From Zygaena filipendulae (taxonomy: Eukaryota > Arthropoda > Insecta > Lepidoptera > Zygaenidae): a stretch of 64,000 nucleotides of DNA. This document shows positions 11,968 to 24,321 of this stretch, piece by piece. The notes below the pieces were generated by a model that had not been told where the DNA came from, did not search any database, and worked only from the letters and a program-made list of their open reading frames with translations. The DNA is taken from contig OU015655.1 in NCBI GenBank assembly GCA_907165275.2, positions 9,312,501 to 9,376,500 of the forward strand, in the 5' to 3' direction. A program made the translations under genes and the position numbers. Position 1 is the first letter of the stretch, and each line of letters begins with the position of its first letter.

Positions 11968-12333
11968 TTTCGATATTTTGTCAACAACCTTAGTGATTGC
12001 ATTATCTTTATCTGTGCTGTGGACGATGGCAGACGTGTTAGTCGTGTCACACGTTTTTTTTTTAAGTTTCAATTGAATTTCTTTTATTTATAAATGGATT
12101 TTGTATTTAAAATTCTTAACATAGCGGCCAAATCAGAGTTGTGATTTTGTAGATATATATGGTATATTGCATTGAGGGCTGAGACAGTTAGTTAGCTTAA
12201 CTTTGTATGAGAAAGTGTGTCAAAAACAAGAAAGCTTATGTACCTACTCGTTTTACCTATCAGCAATCGTTCAGTTTCTCTGCTACACGGATACGGATAT
12301 ATTTTAGTTTATTTGTGTAACCAAGTGATCACA

Positions 12334-15300
12334 ATGTTTGAAAAGAAATCTGTACTAATTGCTTATTTGTTGTGGTTATTCGGCGGTATTTTTGGGTTAC
12401 ACCATTTTTATTTACGAAGGGACAGACATGCATTTGTTAGTTGGACCACTCTTGGAGGCTTCGGTATTGCTTGGATCGGAGAGATATTTCGTATTTCAAG
12501 ATACGTGAAAGACGCCAATGAAGAGCCCAAATATATGGAGACGCTAGTAGCCAGAATGAGTCAAAACAAAAAGGTAATAACTTTTTAGTTAGATTAGTAG
12601 GTCAGTTTAACAGATATGATAATTTCGCTTTTGTCAGCATTTATATAACATCCCGGCACTGCTAAAGTAGTGATTTCAGTCACATTTATCTACTTTCAGT
12701 AAATACATATTTTAAAATTACATGTAATTGTTCTATTTAATTAACAAGTTGAAATATTTTGTCTTTCATTTTATTATGTACTGCTTAAGAGTGCTGCTAC
12801 AGCTATAATGGGAATAGTCATGGGAGTTGTATTGTATGTTATTGGTGTTAAGTAAATGGGTTACACCACAGTGTAGTGTAACATAAGTATTGTGTAGTGA
12901 TTACACAATGTTTATGTGTGTATTATGCATAGACTGCCATGGTTCTAGACATTTTGTTTACTTGCTTAAGTTATCTGTGTTCAGAGGCGTCTTTACCTAT
13001 AGTGCAGGGTGTGCGTTGCACACGGGCGCAGAAGTCTTAGGGGTCGCCGAGAGCCGCTCGCTATGAAAACTCGGCGGAAATTACTTCTTCAAAAATCTCC
13101 AAACAATAAATTTTATTATCCGCTGGGGTTTTTCAGTTTGTGATAACTTTATTATTACTTTTTGTATTTTTACTTACTTGTACTTTATACCTATTTCATT
13201 TTAACCACGCGCTTACCTTCTAGGAGGCTAGGGTAATGTTTGCACACGGGCGCTACATGGGCTAGATACGCCTCTGTCTGTGTTAGAAGTCAGCAATTTG
13301 TGTTGGTAAATGCACTAGTCACTCTCCCACTACCTAACACATAGTTCACACACATTTGCCACCAGTAGGCTATAGGGTACTTGCATGCATTTTTTTCCAG
13401 TCTATTTTAAAGATATATGGCCTACATAAACAAAGCAAGAAAAAGAAAAAAAAATGCATAAATTAGTTAATAGAGTGTTTCAAAGTTCGTACTTTTGACG
13501 TTACTGCCGAAACGCGGAATGACGTCACTACTTAAAAATTACGCCTTATTAATCTGTGATAGAGATGTCACTGTGGTATTGACAGGGTCATGTGACAGTG
13601 ACAGACAGATAACTTCAATATCCAAAAGCGAAATTAAGGTTGAACTGTGTCGAGTTACTTCCAAAAGTTCCAGAAAAGAATCGAAATGCATCTTACCGAT
13701 GCATTTTAAAGTAAAAATCTTCAGAAAAAATAAAATATGTGTTGACTGTATGCACTTAGTTTCTTTTGCCTTCCCTGAAAGGTAAATGTTTCCTAAAAAA
13801 AATAAAGTGACGTAATATGTTAAGCATTGCTGTGATTGGTGTTTAGTTGCAACATTCCGTTTCACAAAATTAAAAGTTTAATATTTTGAAAACTATTCAT
13901 AATTTTTGGTAAATCTTTCACGATAATGCTTTCTTAATGCTCTATTTTTGAAATATTGACAAAATTTCTTATTATAAATTTCACGCAAGTACCCTATCCA
14001 TATTTTGCTGGCCCTACCAACTTCTACAATTTGATACCTTAGTTCAAAATCATATTAATTACAAATTTTTTATCAATGTGATTGTAACTTAATGATTTGT
14101 GTTTGATAGTGCATCAATGTGTCAGTTCCTAGATATCTTTATGATTGCACAAGAAATAGTATTTTTTTTTTGGTGCCCCTAGGCTCCAGCCTTTTGGTAT
14201 ATCCGCCACTGTCACTTTGCATATTTTTGTATATACATATGTGATAAAAACAACCAGACCCATGGTAAATACAAATGTTATTGCATAGTGCATCCCTGAT
14301 GCGAGGATGGAACCTGTGCATTTAACATTTCAGATTTGCTAACCACTCAAAAATATAATTTTAAGGTTAATTATTTTTACTGAATAGTGAATAATAATGC
14401 TGCTAAGTTTTGATAAATGTTAGTCCTAATTTATTTTTAAACTGCAGCAAATGATCTATACATATAATAATGCATAATTTATTTGTTACAGCCACCCTTC
14501 TCAATAAACCGTTTTACCAGTATGTTGATAGTTGGCTACTGTTGGGGTCAGATGATGATGCTTGCTGTACCCACAAACGAAATCTGGGGCTGTAACCTAA
14601 GGCATTTAAACTGTCTGATTCCATTTGTTGCTGCTCTTGGTAAGACCCTAATAAATTTATTTTTAAATCAACTGATTTATATTTAACTAGCTGCGCCCCG
14701 CGGTTTCACCCGCGTGAGTTTCGGAATTCCCGCAGGAACTCCATTTAGGGGGATGAAAAATAGATAGTAGCCGATTCTCAGACCTACTGAATATGCATAT
14801 AAAATTTCATGAGAATTGGTCAAGCCGTTTTGGAGGAGTGTGGGAACGAACATTGTGACACGAGAATTTTATATATCAGATGTGAAGTTGCGTTCCTGAG
14901 TATTATAAAAGCTTTTTTTATAATATCAAAATACTTTTCAGGTGTATGGACAGTAGGAAATATAGGTCGTGAGCAAGGTAGCCTTAAATGGCCTTTGATA
15001 GCAGCATATGTGGCATATCCAATACGGTATTACGTCTATGATGAGTCTATATGGTTCACAGTGATGGTATTGGTTTCTGCTCTTGCCTTTGATTCGTTGT
15101 CCAAAGAGTGGAGAAGAACACCAAGAAGGCATCATATTGTCAAGTAAGATATAATTAAGTTCTAATGATCAGTGTTTGTTATATAATATTTTTAATTTTT
15201 CTTTAATAATCATTATAATTGAAAGGTTGGTAAAAAATTCCATTTCCCAATTTCCATCACTTCAAAAAACCAACAAAAAACTTGATCATTATTGTTTACT

Positions 15301-16303
15301 TTTTTCTACAGGCGTGTAGTAATTCTAGGCTTGTGTGCTTGCCTGTACCTTTCACTATGGTGCAGCTATCTGTACTTTCATGGTACTATTACTGACAGTG
15401 ATGGAGAAGAGGTGCCTATTTATGAAGCAGTTCATCATTTCTTCACAAGTCCTTGGTGAGTTATATTTTAAATTTCCTTTGTAAACTACTAGCTGTTCCT
15501 CTCCGCCTTCTACTCTTTTCACCATGGAGTTGAATTAGCAAAAACTATTTAACACACATTGCTTCATTCAAATAGAACATTCTGATTTCCATGACTCTTA
15601 TTTTAAAAACTAACTATACTTCCATATGGACTTTTAATGGCATTGATTTAGTATACTTTATGAAATAATAGTTAAATATTACAAACTTGTGAATTTTTAA
15701 TTTTTTTTATCATCAGGTGGTTAGATGTGAAGCAATGTCTATATGACACTTATCAGTACGCCCAGCACCATGGCTGGTACGAGGTGTGGAAGCAGATAAT
15801 TGAGCTCTCAGACCCTCACGGTGAACAAAATGCTTACAAGGTATTGTTTAATCACTTTTTATAAGCAGGTTCCTATATGAACTAAGTCTAGCAACCAGCT
15901 TCCCAAAATGTATATTTTTGAAGACCATAGAATACAAACTTACTATATTTGCTGACAGAATATATTTTCCTTATTTTTATTACATTTCATCACACGTATT
16001 ATTAAACTAGAACTGCGCTTTTATTTTGAATGGCTGAGAAGATTTATATGAGTTTAAATGGCACTGCAGGTTTTGAATCTGGGTCCCGATGCGAGCCAGC
16101 AAGAGATCACGTCGTCGTGGCGTCGCCTGTCGCGGGAGAACCATCCAGACAAAGTGAAGGACGAACGCCAGCGGAAATTGGCCCAGGAACGCTTCATGGA
16201 GATACAGCAAGCTTACGAAATACTCTCTAACAGTAAACATAGGAGGAGTAGAAGAAACAAAAAGGACAATTCGGAACCGCAGAAAACGCGCGATGAAATG
16301 TAA
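12334..16303 (+). CDS. wurst: DnaJ homologue subfamily C member 22 (Wurst)
   Basis: Six exons join in frame: 12334-12573, 14492-14639, 14942-15143, 15312-15455, 15717-15840 and 16070-16303, giving 363 residues; all introns are GT-AG. Residues about 1-60 form a TM2-type domain (LLWLFGGIFGLHHFYL). More hydrophobic segments follow in exons 2-4. The C-terminal exon carries the J domain with HPD at residues 311-313, preceded by AYKVLNLGPDAS. This order, membrane domain first and J domain last, is specific to DNAJC22. In flies wurst is needed for clathrin-mediated endocytosis in airway clearance and acts with Hsc70. An in-frame ATG at 12238 could add 32 residues, but homologues start close to the FEKKS segment, so 12334 is preferred. 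The gene converges on Egfr. Confidence 0.93.
12982..13276. mobile_element. Non-autonomous hAT element with 8-bp target duplication
   Basis: The element begins CAGAGGCGTCTTTACC and ends GGGCTAGATACGCCTCTG. It is flanked by an exact 8-bp duplication TCTGTGTT at 12974-12981 and 13277-13284. CAG-type ends plus an 8-bp duplication identify a hAT element. At 295 bp it has no transposase. Confidence 0.88.
13375..13994 (+). mobile_element. CRE-bearing TIR element, copy 2 (full length)
   Basis: The ends GGGTACTTGCATG and an inverted partner (CGCAAGTACCC) are flanked by TA on both sides, suggesting a TA-duplicating (Tc1/mariner-like) element. It keeps one TGACGTCA; the second site has decayed to TGACGTAA. 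A 96-codon frame inside is probably fortuitous. Confidence 0.78.
14160..14345 (-). repeat. tRNA-derived SINE
   Basis: On the minus strand an A-box-like GTGGTTAGCAAATCTG is followed about 30 bases later by a B-box-like GGTTCCATCC, then a body of about 100 bases running toward an A-run. It lies in the first intron of wurst. Confidence 0.55.
14687..14880 (-). repeat. Helitron-like short repeat in wurst intron 2
   Basis: It starts on the plus strand with CTAGCTGCGCCCCGCGGTTT, followed by the family body about a 'ttggtcaagccgttttggagga' segment. It fills most of the 302-base intron. Confidence 0.65.
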
Positions 16304-17158
16304 GGCTCACAGCAGGAGAGAAGGTGCGTTAAAAGTTTAACGTGTTTTCGGTCTCATGTCGGCATCGTAGCTCCTAAACGGCTGAATTGATTTTGATCAA
16401 GTATTTTTTTTTTTATTTAAAAGGTAACTTGCTATGATTCGAGAAAATCTGCTCAGCCGTTTGAAAATTATCAGCTTTGATGAATGGATGTGAGCATCTT
16501 CCACAGAAGTCGACTGTGGTATTTTGTTACTTAAATTATATTAAAAAACATAGTAAACTTGAAATGTCAAAAGATTTTTAAATTGTAAGTTTTTATTATT
16601 TTATTTTTAAGTATTTAATGACAAATGATATGAACGCTCGATGTAGCGGCGCGGATAATGCGCGGTCGTGACCCCGCCTCGTCTCGTAGACGTAAATTTT
16701 CATCTCATGACGACATGTTGAAATCATAGTGACCCGCGCCGCGATGCCTCGACGCCGCGCGCCGCTGCCACTTAGTGAGCGACGTCAAAGGTTTGTCATT
16801 TGTATGACGTATTCTAATTATTGTAATGTATACCAGTTCTGTTAGCTTGAACTTGGCTTGACACGCTACCGCATGTCTAGATAATATCGTAATTATTTTA
16901 TTTAAAATACAGGGTGTAATGTTAAACGACGAACTTGACGCAGAGTGTTCAGTATCGGATTATCGTCGTCAAATATAAAAAAAATATATATTAATATTTT
17001 TCCATTTAGAAAAAATATTCACGAAAATTGACGCCGTTCACTGGAGTAAAATCACGTTTTTTTCGGTATTTTTTCTGTTATTTATCAGTGTTTTTTTATT
17101 TATATATTTTTTTAGTTACATGTAATATGTATGCATTAATTTTCAGACATTTGAGTAA

Positions 17159-18021
17159 TGCCCGGTTTCTGAGATACTTTTAAGAGTGACTTATCTATTC
17201 AATAGCGCTATTGGTTCGATAACTTGCAAAAGTGCGTTTCCGAACACCGCGATGTAAGTTAAACTCCGTTCAAACTGAGGTTAACTTAACTGACCAATTT
17301 GCAGCGTTTATCGGTTCCATAACTATGATTTGTCGTTTTATTTCTCAAACTACATCAACATTGAGGTTATATGTATTTGTAACGTGTAGGTAATAAATAT
17401 TGTATAAATTTCCAGTAAAAGCTAAGCTACGTATTACTTTAAATATTCAAAGGAGAAAACAAAGTGTTAGCATAATGAATACGAGCAGCTCATCAGAGTC
17501 TGATTTGGAAGTAATGGAGTTTATTTTTAATATATCAGTACCCAGACATTTAAGACGCAGGTGAAATCCTATCGAAATGCTAACGAATGAAGAAAAAAGC
17601 AAGTACGATATAACCTCTAGATTCACACGGCAAAGCAATAACAAATGAAGTGACACGAGAACGAGACGAAACGTTTGGCATTGACTATGCTCACAGATAA
17701 AGTCGACAAAGATGTCGTTCATAAATAATGAATGACAACATATTTTTTTAACTAAAACAGTGCTAAGCCACGTATTTATTCTTGAAAAAATATTCTAGTA
17801 AATAAAACGAATTCAAGTAGTAAAATCAATGTTAAACACGATCTCTTAAACAGAGCCACCTAGTGGCAACTAAGGAACTAGTTATCGATTAGACAGTTAA
17901 ATTTTAATGGCTCGTTGCGTATTCAGAAACGCAGTGTAAGTTAACCGACGTTTATCTTACGCTTAACTTTATTGAATCAATAGTTAGTAAGAAGTTATCG
18001 GAAGACTTCAGAAACCGGGCA
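17159..18021 (+). mobile_element. PIF/Harbinger deletion derivative with TAA target duplication
   Basis: Perfect 14-base inverted ends, TGCCCGGTTTCTGA and TCAGAAACCGGGCA, are flanked by TAA at 17156-17158 and 18022-18024. A 3-bp TAA/TTA duplication is the PIF/Harbinger hallmark. The 863-bp element retains a decayed start of an open reading frame. Confidence 0.83.
17475..17648 (+). pseudogene. Remnant of a Harbinger-encoded protein N-terminus
   Basis: From the ATG at 17475 the frame reads MNTSSSSESDLEVMEF...VPRHLRRR, stops at TGA 17562-17564, and in the same frame continues NPIEMLTNEEKSKYD...SRFTRQSN to a second stop at 17646. The acidic start followed by a VPR-basic-NPIE-L-EEF-like stretch resembles the leader of Harbinger transposases. 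The catalytic DDE region is absent. The assignment comes from memory of the family plus the TIR/TAA context. Confidence 0.55.
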
Positions 18022-18826
18022 TAAGTCCCTCGTTCAATCTTACACCCCTCGTATGTATCGTATATCGAGTTTGACTGATAAAATAATGTATAATTCACTT
18101 ACTTAAGTAGATTTTATTATTTACTTTTTAGTTTTAATTATTTATTTATTTAACAAAATGTCATGTTTTCCATTTTCTTTTTAACGTTATCATATTGATC
18201 TTCATTTTATAGGTTGATGTGCAAAGAGATTATTGCATAGAAATTTTTACTTCATTACAGGTAGGTATAATTGTCCGAGTATAATATAATTACTGTACTT
18301 GTAATTGCTGTATTAATTACTAGGTATTACACAATTTTTAATTGACTACCTCTGCTGTTTTAGACTACAATTAGTTGTCAGTGGTGACATTGCATAAGGT
18401 TGAATCTATATTATCGTAAAAAGTGATTTTAAAAAACAAGTCATTACAAAAACATCGTTTTCTTTTTTATAGCAAATATACAGGTTTAACCTCACAACCT
18501 GTATATTTAATAGATTATTATAGGCTTATATACTTAATTAAAATATTATGTTCTGCATTTATTACTCTATACGTATGATAATTAAATAATGTAAAAGTAC
18601 GATTTTATATTCACGTCGACACGATGAGGGCGCGATTCTAATGTGGTTTTTAAATTTAGGATTTATCTCTAGAGATTTCCTAATGGATTTGATAAATTAT
18701 CAAATTATCACGCACTGTTTTAATGTTGACATAATACCTAAAACCGCCATCGTATATTTCAATTAATTCGCGTTTAAATATCGAGAACCTTATATTTAAT
18801 TACCACCCTATTAAGTTTACGCAATA

Positions 18827-19637
18827 GGGTACTTGCATGAAATTTTTTTTCAGTCTATTTTAAAGATTTTTTATTTATTTATTAATTTATTTAGACATAA
18901 TTATAACACCATAACAGCTATTCACTAAAGCGATGCTATAAAATAAATAATAATAATAATTACTAATTGGTATCAATTGTTTCTATACACGCGTAAGCCG
19001 CCTCTGTAAATTTCAGCATGTTGCAAGAAAAAATGTCAGTCTTTAAAGATATATGGCCTACTTAAACAAATCAAGAAAAAGAAAAAAAATATATGCATAA
19101 ATTAATGAAATAGAGCGTTTCAAAGTTCCTACTTTAGACCTTACCGCCGAAACGCGGAATGACGTCACTTGTTCAAAATTACGCCTTATTAATCTGTGTT
19201 AGAAATGTCAATGTCGTATTGACAGGATCATGTGACACTGACAGACAGATAACTTCAATATCCAAAAGCGAAATTAAGGTTGAACTGTGTCGATTTACTT
19301 CCAAAAGTTCCAGTAAAGAATCGAAATGCATGTTACCGATGCATTTTAAAGTAAAAAACTTCAGAAAATGAAAAATATGCGTTGACTGTATGCACTTAGT
19401 TTCTTTTGCCTTCTCTGAAAGAGGTAAATGTTTCCTAAAAAAATAAAAGTGACGTCATGTGTTAAGCTTGGCTGTGATTGGTGTTTCGTTGCAACGTTCC
19501 GTTTCACAAAATTAAAAGTTGAATATTTTGGACACTATTGAAATTTTTTTAGTAAATCTTGCACGATAACGCTTTTCTAAGGCTCTATTTTTGAAATATT
19601 GACACAATTTCTTATTATAAATTTCATGCAAGTACCC
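18827..19637 (+). mobile_element. CRE-bearing TIR element, copy 3 (with nested insertion)
   Basis: The ends GGGTACTTGCATGA and TCATGCAAGTACCC are flanked by TA. Two TGACGTCA sites are present. About 170 bases of foreign sequence (about 18868-19034) interrupt it; a repeated TTTAAAGAT at 18859 and 19042 suggests a target-site duplication. Confidence 0.8.
18868..19041 (-). mobile_element. Retroposed insertion nested in TIR element copy 3
   Basis: AT-rich sequence starting TTTTTTATTTATTTATTAAT sits between two copies of the local segment 'cagtct..tttaaagat'. A T-rich left end and variable-length duplication fit a minus-strand SINE or LINE fragment. Confidence 0.5.
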
Positions 19638-20348
19638 TATTAAACTTAAAAACTAATCATCGTTGTCCACGTGTTACCGTCAGTGCCAAGGGCATCCTAA
19701 ATTATAGTCGATAAGAATCCTATTAACACAATCGGCCCTACTTAATTTAAGGTATTCAATTAGTTATAGCGCGCATTTCAAACCTACACAAACACTGAAA
19801 CTATACTGGAAGTGCCGACTTAGGTAGTCGGGTCTCGTCGTACCTGACAGTTGTAAATAAACTAAGCAAACACATATACTTACAAATGTAAGCGAATGCC
19901 GAACTGTAAGCGGAAACCATCATACATCTGTAATTATATCCGTCAGTATAATATACGTATAGCCCCATTTTACTACACTTAAGATATTATAGAATTATGA
20001 ATTATTTACTAAAATTGTCTTGCTGCTTTATGCCAATTCGCACTGAACATTCCATCTGCCAGATTCAATTACTGTATATGTTGTGAGCAATGTATGTACT
20101 ATATGTACACCAAAAACTCAACATTTGGTTTTCACTTAATCAGATCACATTTAGATTCTGTTGCTCAACACTTGTATCATTTTACTGTATCATTTACTGA
20201 ACCATTCCTTAGTGAAATATTCAAAAACCCACAAACTTGATTAACTCTACCAATATTTTTAGGATCTAAGAACCTTTCATTTTTTCATTTTCAGTTTTTG
20301 ATACACAGCTATAAGCGAACTGAGTTACACTTTGTGTCGTTGCAAGTT

Positions 20349-20606
20349 ATCACTACACAGTATAAAACAAAAATCGCTTCTCGCTGTCTGTCCCTATATT
20401 GTACGCTTAGATCTTTAAAACTACATAACAGATTTCCCGCCAAATTCCAGAATAAACTAATTATAAATCTTTGTGATAGAATGTTCTTTAATTGAACATT
20501 CTATCTTTTGGTGAAAACCGCATGAAAATCCGTTAGTCGTTTTTGAGTTTATCGCGAACAGACAGACACGTCGTGGAGGACTTTGTTTTATAATTATGTA
20601 GTGATT
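20349..20606. repeat. MITE-like repeat with inverted ends
   Basis: The left end ATCACTACACAGTATAAAAC and right end GTTTTATAATTATGTAGTGAT are imperfect inverted repeats. The left end is shared with the unit at 57.8 kb, so this may be a Helitron-family relative that acquired an inverted end. Confidence 0.5.
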
Positions 20607-20678
20607 TGTAATAGTATGGAGTAAGTTAAACAAGCGTGTGTCACCATAAGTTGTCGAAGTTTCGAAATTTATTATAGA

Positions 20679-20903
20679 CTAGCTGTCCCGCGCGGTTTTA
20701 TCCGCGATCCCGCGGAATTGTTCCATACAAACTTCGCATCCCCTTTTCATCCCCTTAGGGGTTGAATTTTCAAAAATCCTTATCTGATGCCTAGGTCATA
20801 CAAAGAACACACCCTCCAAGATTCAGATCTCTACAATCAGCGGTTTAGGCTGTGCCTTGATCCATCAGTCATTCAGGACAAAGCATTTTATATGTATAGA
20901 AGA
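20679..20903 (-). repeat. Helitron-like short repeat
   Basis: It begins on the plus strand with CTAGCTGTCCCGCGCGG and contains 'ccccttaggggttgaa' and 'ctcagaatgactgatg'-type segments in complement. It is the same subfamily as the tandem pair at 52.94-53.41 kb, in opposite orientation. Confidence 0.7.
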
Positions 20904-23900
20904 TGAACCGGTGATACCTGGTGGCTCACTACCTCCACTTCTATAGCAATATTATTTTGATCTTACATAAAATAAATATCTGTGCAAAAAATCGATGAAA
21001 GGTATAAATAATTTTGCTATGAAACGTGGTAGTAGGACTCCAGGACATAAGAAAGTATATTTACTAGAGGGTTACCATCCTTGAAGTGCCTCCTCGCCAA
21101 GAATCTCTGTCACCTTTTCATACTTTACTACAAAAATGTGATTTAGGTTGTGACTTTTAATATCCGTCCGAATAATATGATTGTTTCATTACTTGACACA
21201 ATAATTCAAGACATGACTATTATTATTATATTATAATGTTTATAAAGAACTTTAATGTTTTTTTTAATATTATAATTATTAGTTACATATCAAAGTTTAT
21301 TACTTGACTAGTGACTACTATACCAACCTATTTATATTGAAATAATTATGTTTTCCTTTTTTATATAATTTATATAAATATAAAATTATTTGTAAGATTT
21401 TAATAAAGCAATATTAAAAAAAGTTTAATTTTGTTTAAAACTTGTTTTTAACCAATAGAGGTTTCTTTTCTATTATACTTGTCGTTTATTCTGACTGATG
21501 ATTGTTTAAATGACACAGGAGTGCTTTTTTCAAATGATTTATTAAGGTACAAGTACAATATACCGCAATCAATTTTCACAACATAATTATTGAATTTGCA
21601 TCTACAAAATAATAAAACAATACATAGGTAAACAATATAAAAAATCTTTTTTTTTGCATTTTGTACGAGTTCTTGAGATGTTACGAAGAATTTTATTGTT
21701 TATCGTCGAAAAGGACGTTAGTTAGATTTGACAGTTTTTTTAAAATGTAATGGTAAGTACAAATTATAATATATAAAAATATTCAATTCATATCATTTTT
21801 AATGGCACAATGTTATTAGTGCTGTGTCAGCACCCAGTGATGTTCAAAGGATTAGATGTGTTGTCATTGCTTTTACATACCTACCTACTTAATGGCTAAT
21901 TTTATATATTTAATAATAAGGCTCTCTTTACACATTATTTTTATTACATTATTTACAGTACACCAAATATGATTAAGATGTAACGGAAACGGACGTCTAT
22001 CAAGAATCAAGACCCATCAGGCATGCATTTTAACCGCGTATGTATAATTTCAGTTTGTTTTCCAGATAAACAGTTTATTTATTAGTATGATGTGGGGGTG
22101 AGCCTAAAGGCAGAAGGCAGAATACCTAGAACGACATATTATTTTCCTGTCGAGCTCTAATTATGTTCTCTGAGCAAAACGTGAAACGGAATGCATACTA
22201 TGTACCTATACATAATTATAGCATGGTATATTTACTATACACAAACAATATGTTTAGCAACACTGTAAGTGTTCTCAAATAAGTTTCAGAGATAAGAGAC
22301 TTCAATATTTTCAAAATCAGTTCATTGGACTGTAGATTATTATTGTTTAGTCTGAGCAGGTACACGGACACAGTCAACTGAAGTTATATTGGTCAAACAA
22401 AAACTGTTCGTTTTCAAACATAGGTACACTTGGTACTCGTATGAGACCGTGATGACCGAGACGTTCTTCGGACTATTTATTATTATTACAAAATAACCTT
22501 GGATATATATATTTAATATATATTTCGTCTATTTTTACAAAATTTAAATTGAATTATTATTTCAAGAAATAGAAAAGTAAGCTCTGAAATACAATCAATT
22601 GCAATGTCCGATTACGTATAGGTACATAAGAATTATATAATTAACTTCTCCAATCTCCTCTCAAACACTACACACTCAAGTATGATTAAAAAACGTATGA
22701 ATTGTTTGGACTTTGGAGGCTTCATGGAGGTTAGTGGTCTTGTAATACGGTTCGCAAGTGATATTTAAATATTGTATTCTCTATATCTTAAACATTATGT
22801 GAAACTAGAATAGAGTGATTGAATACAAAGTCAAAGCCATTTTCCGTCAATTTCTAAAAATGATGCTCTTGAAATACAACAAACTTTACTATAATTAATA
22901 CAGTTGGTAAGTATTAGATAAAAAAAATGTCTTTATTCCTTTTTTGAAAATGTTTATAAATAATATATTACCTACATGGCAAACGACGGATTGGTTCTTT
23001 TCATAATGGAATCATAGTCTATTCGCACAGTAGTTTTCTCACTTCCATTTGTATTCGTTGAGGATATCTTATATTCATAGGGTTGGATTTAGGTCTAGTA
23101 AAAATTAAGATATGATACCAGACTCGTAGTATCTGTTTGAGGTGTTTGTAGTTGATTTGTATGAGCGTCCAAGTTTAGAGAAATGGGCGGACGTTGCGTC
23201 GCGTCTCTCGATCCGACACTGCTTACGTAACATCTTTATAAAACAAAAAAAATTGAGAACAATTTGTGCAAAAACGTTTCAAGTTGCAATACAATATTAG
23301 CAATTTATTCCTTTGTCGTAATTATGTTTTTTATTTATATATTTTACATAATATTCATTATGTTATTATTAGTTAACTAAATAGATAGTAATAATATAGG
23401 TACAATATAATATTTATATTTTATTGACTTATTTAATGATAATCTACAGGCAAGTGATACTAAAGCGAATGGATATGTACACGTACATTAGTAAGAATCG
23501 GTTATTAACATCATTGTATTGGTAAAAATTGGTCTTTTAAAAATGGAAGCTTATAAATAGTTAATAAGAGTAGAATTATAATGAGAGGAATGTTTATGGA
23601 ATATGTTGTTACAGTAATGCCTTTCATGATTTAAGTAAAAATTGAATTTGTCTTTAATAACGCTTTTTGCTTTTTCATTATAACGCAATGTACTACTTAA
23701 CTACCAAAATAAATTTAAAAATATAGGTACGTACACATAATATTACGGTATTGTCCCTCACTACAATGCCTTATTTATAAAATGTATGTTTTAAGTCAAT
23801 GGCAAAATGTTTATTCAAACAGGTTCCACAAAAAAGGGCACGACCCAGCTTACAATATAACTCATTACACTGGTCCCCATTGTATTGTAATTATTCTAAT

Positions 23901-24321
23901 TATCACAGTTTTAAAATTAAAATAACTCTTGTTTATCTACTTAACACTAAGTATGTCCTTCAGGAATTAGTAGACAGCTTATACTAAACTTTATACACTA
24001 AATTAATAAATAAGTAACTTCATGTTTTTGTTAAGTGCCCAAGTCATCGTAAGTAACATGAACACGAATTATAAAAAATACATAATTTCATACAAATATT
24101 TTCGTCATAACAGTTCCTTTACAAAATTTAAGTAAAAATTAACAATGTTCAGTAACAATGTTCTAAACTAATATTCTTAGTTAAAATTTCCTCAACAAAC
24201 TAACACTAGCCATCTCACCAATGGCACAGGTGGGTGCAGGCGCACCGTTTAAGTATAACTATCGTTCTAGTCACTAGAGATCAGCCGCTATCCAGCATGT
24301 CACTATATTGTGTTCATTTCA

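Larger units (their letters stand above)
8757..12333. other. Divergent intergenic region between syd and wurst
   Basis: The two genes are transcribed away from each other here. The region holds a foldback element (9218-9412), a truncated TIR element (about 9425-9790), a very regular hairpin (9950-10082), a dispersed repeat (10692-10910), a TCTAT-type microsatellite (about 10516-10553) and a pair of DRE motifs (11938, 11960). No coding potential was seen. Confidence 0.75.
12574..14491 (+). other. First intron of wurst
   Basis: This 1.9 kb intron holds a hAT-type element (12982-13276), a full CRE-bearing TIR element (13375-13994) and a minus-strand tRNA-derived SINE (about 14160-14345). The remainder is AT-rich with no reading frame of note. 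Confidence 0.8.
16304..24321. other. Convergent intergenic region between wurst and Egfr, including both 3' UTRs
   Basis: It contains a GC-rich patch (about 16635-16790), a PIF/Harbinger relic (17159-18021), a CRE-bearing TIR element with a nested insertion (18827-19637), a MITE (20349-20606) and a Helitron-like unit (20679-20903). From about 20.9 to 24.3 kb it is AT-rich and featureless; the right part must hold the Egfr 3' UTR, but its end cannot be placed. Confidence 0.65.

Noticed and set aside
12238..12333. Upstream in-frame ATG extending wurst by 32 residues
   Set aside because: Family members start close to the TM2 region; the extra residues look like translated 5' UTR.
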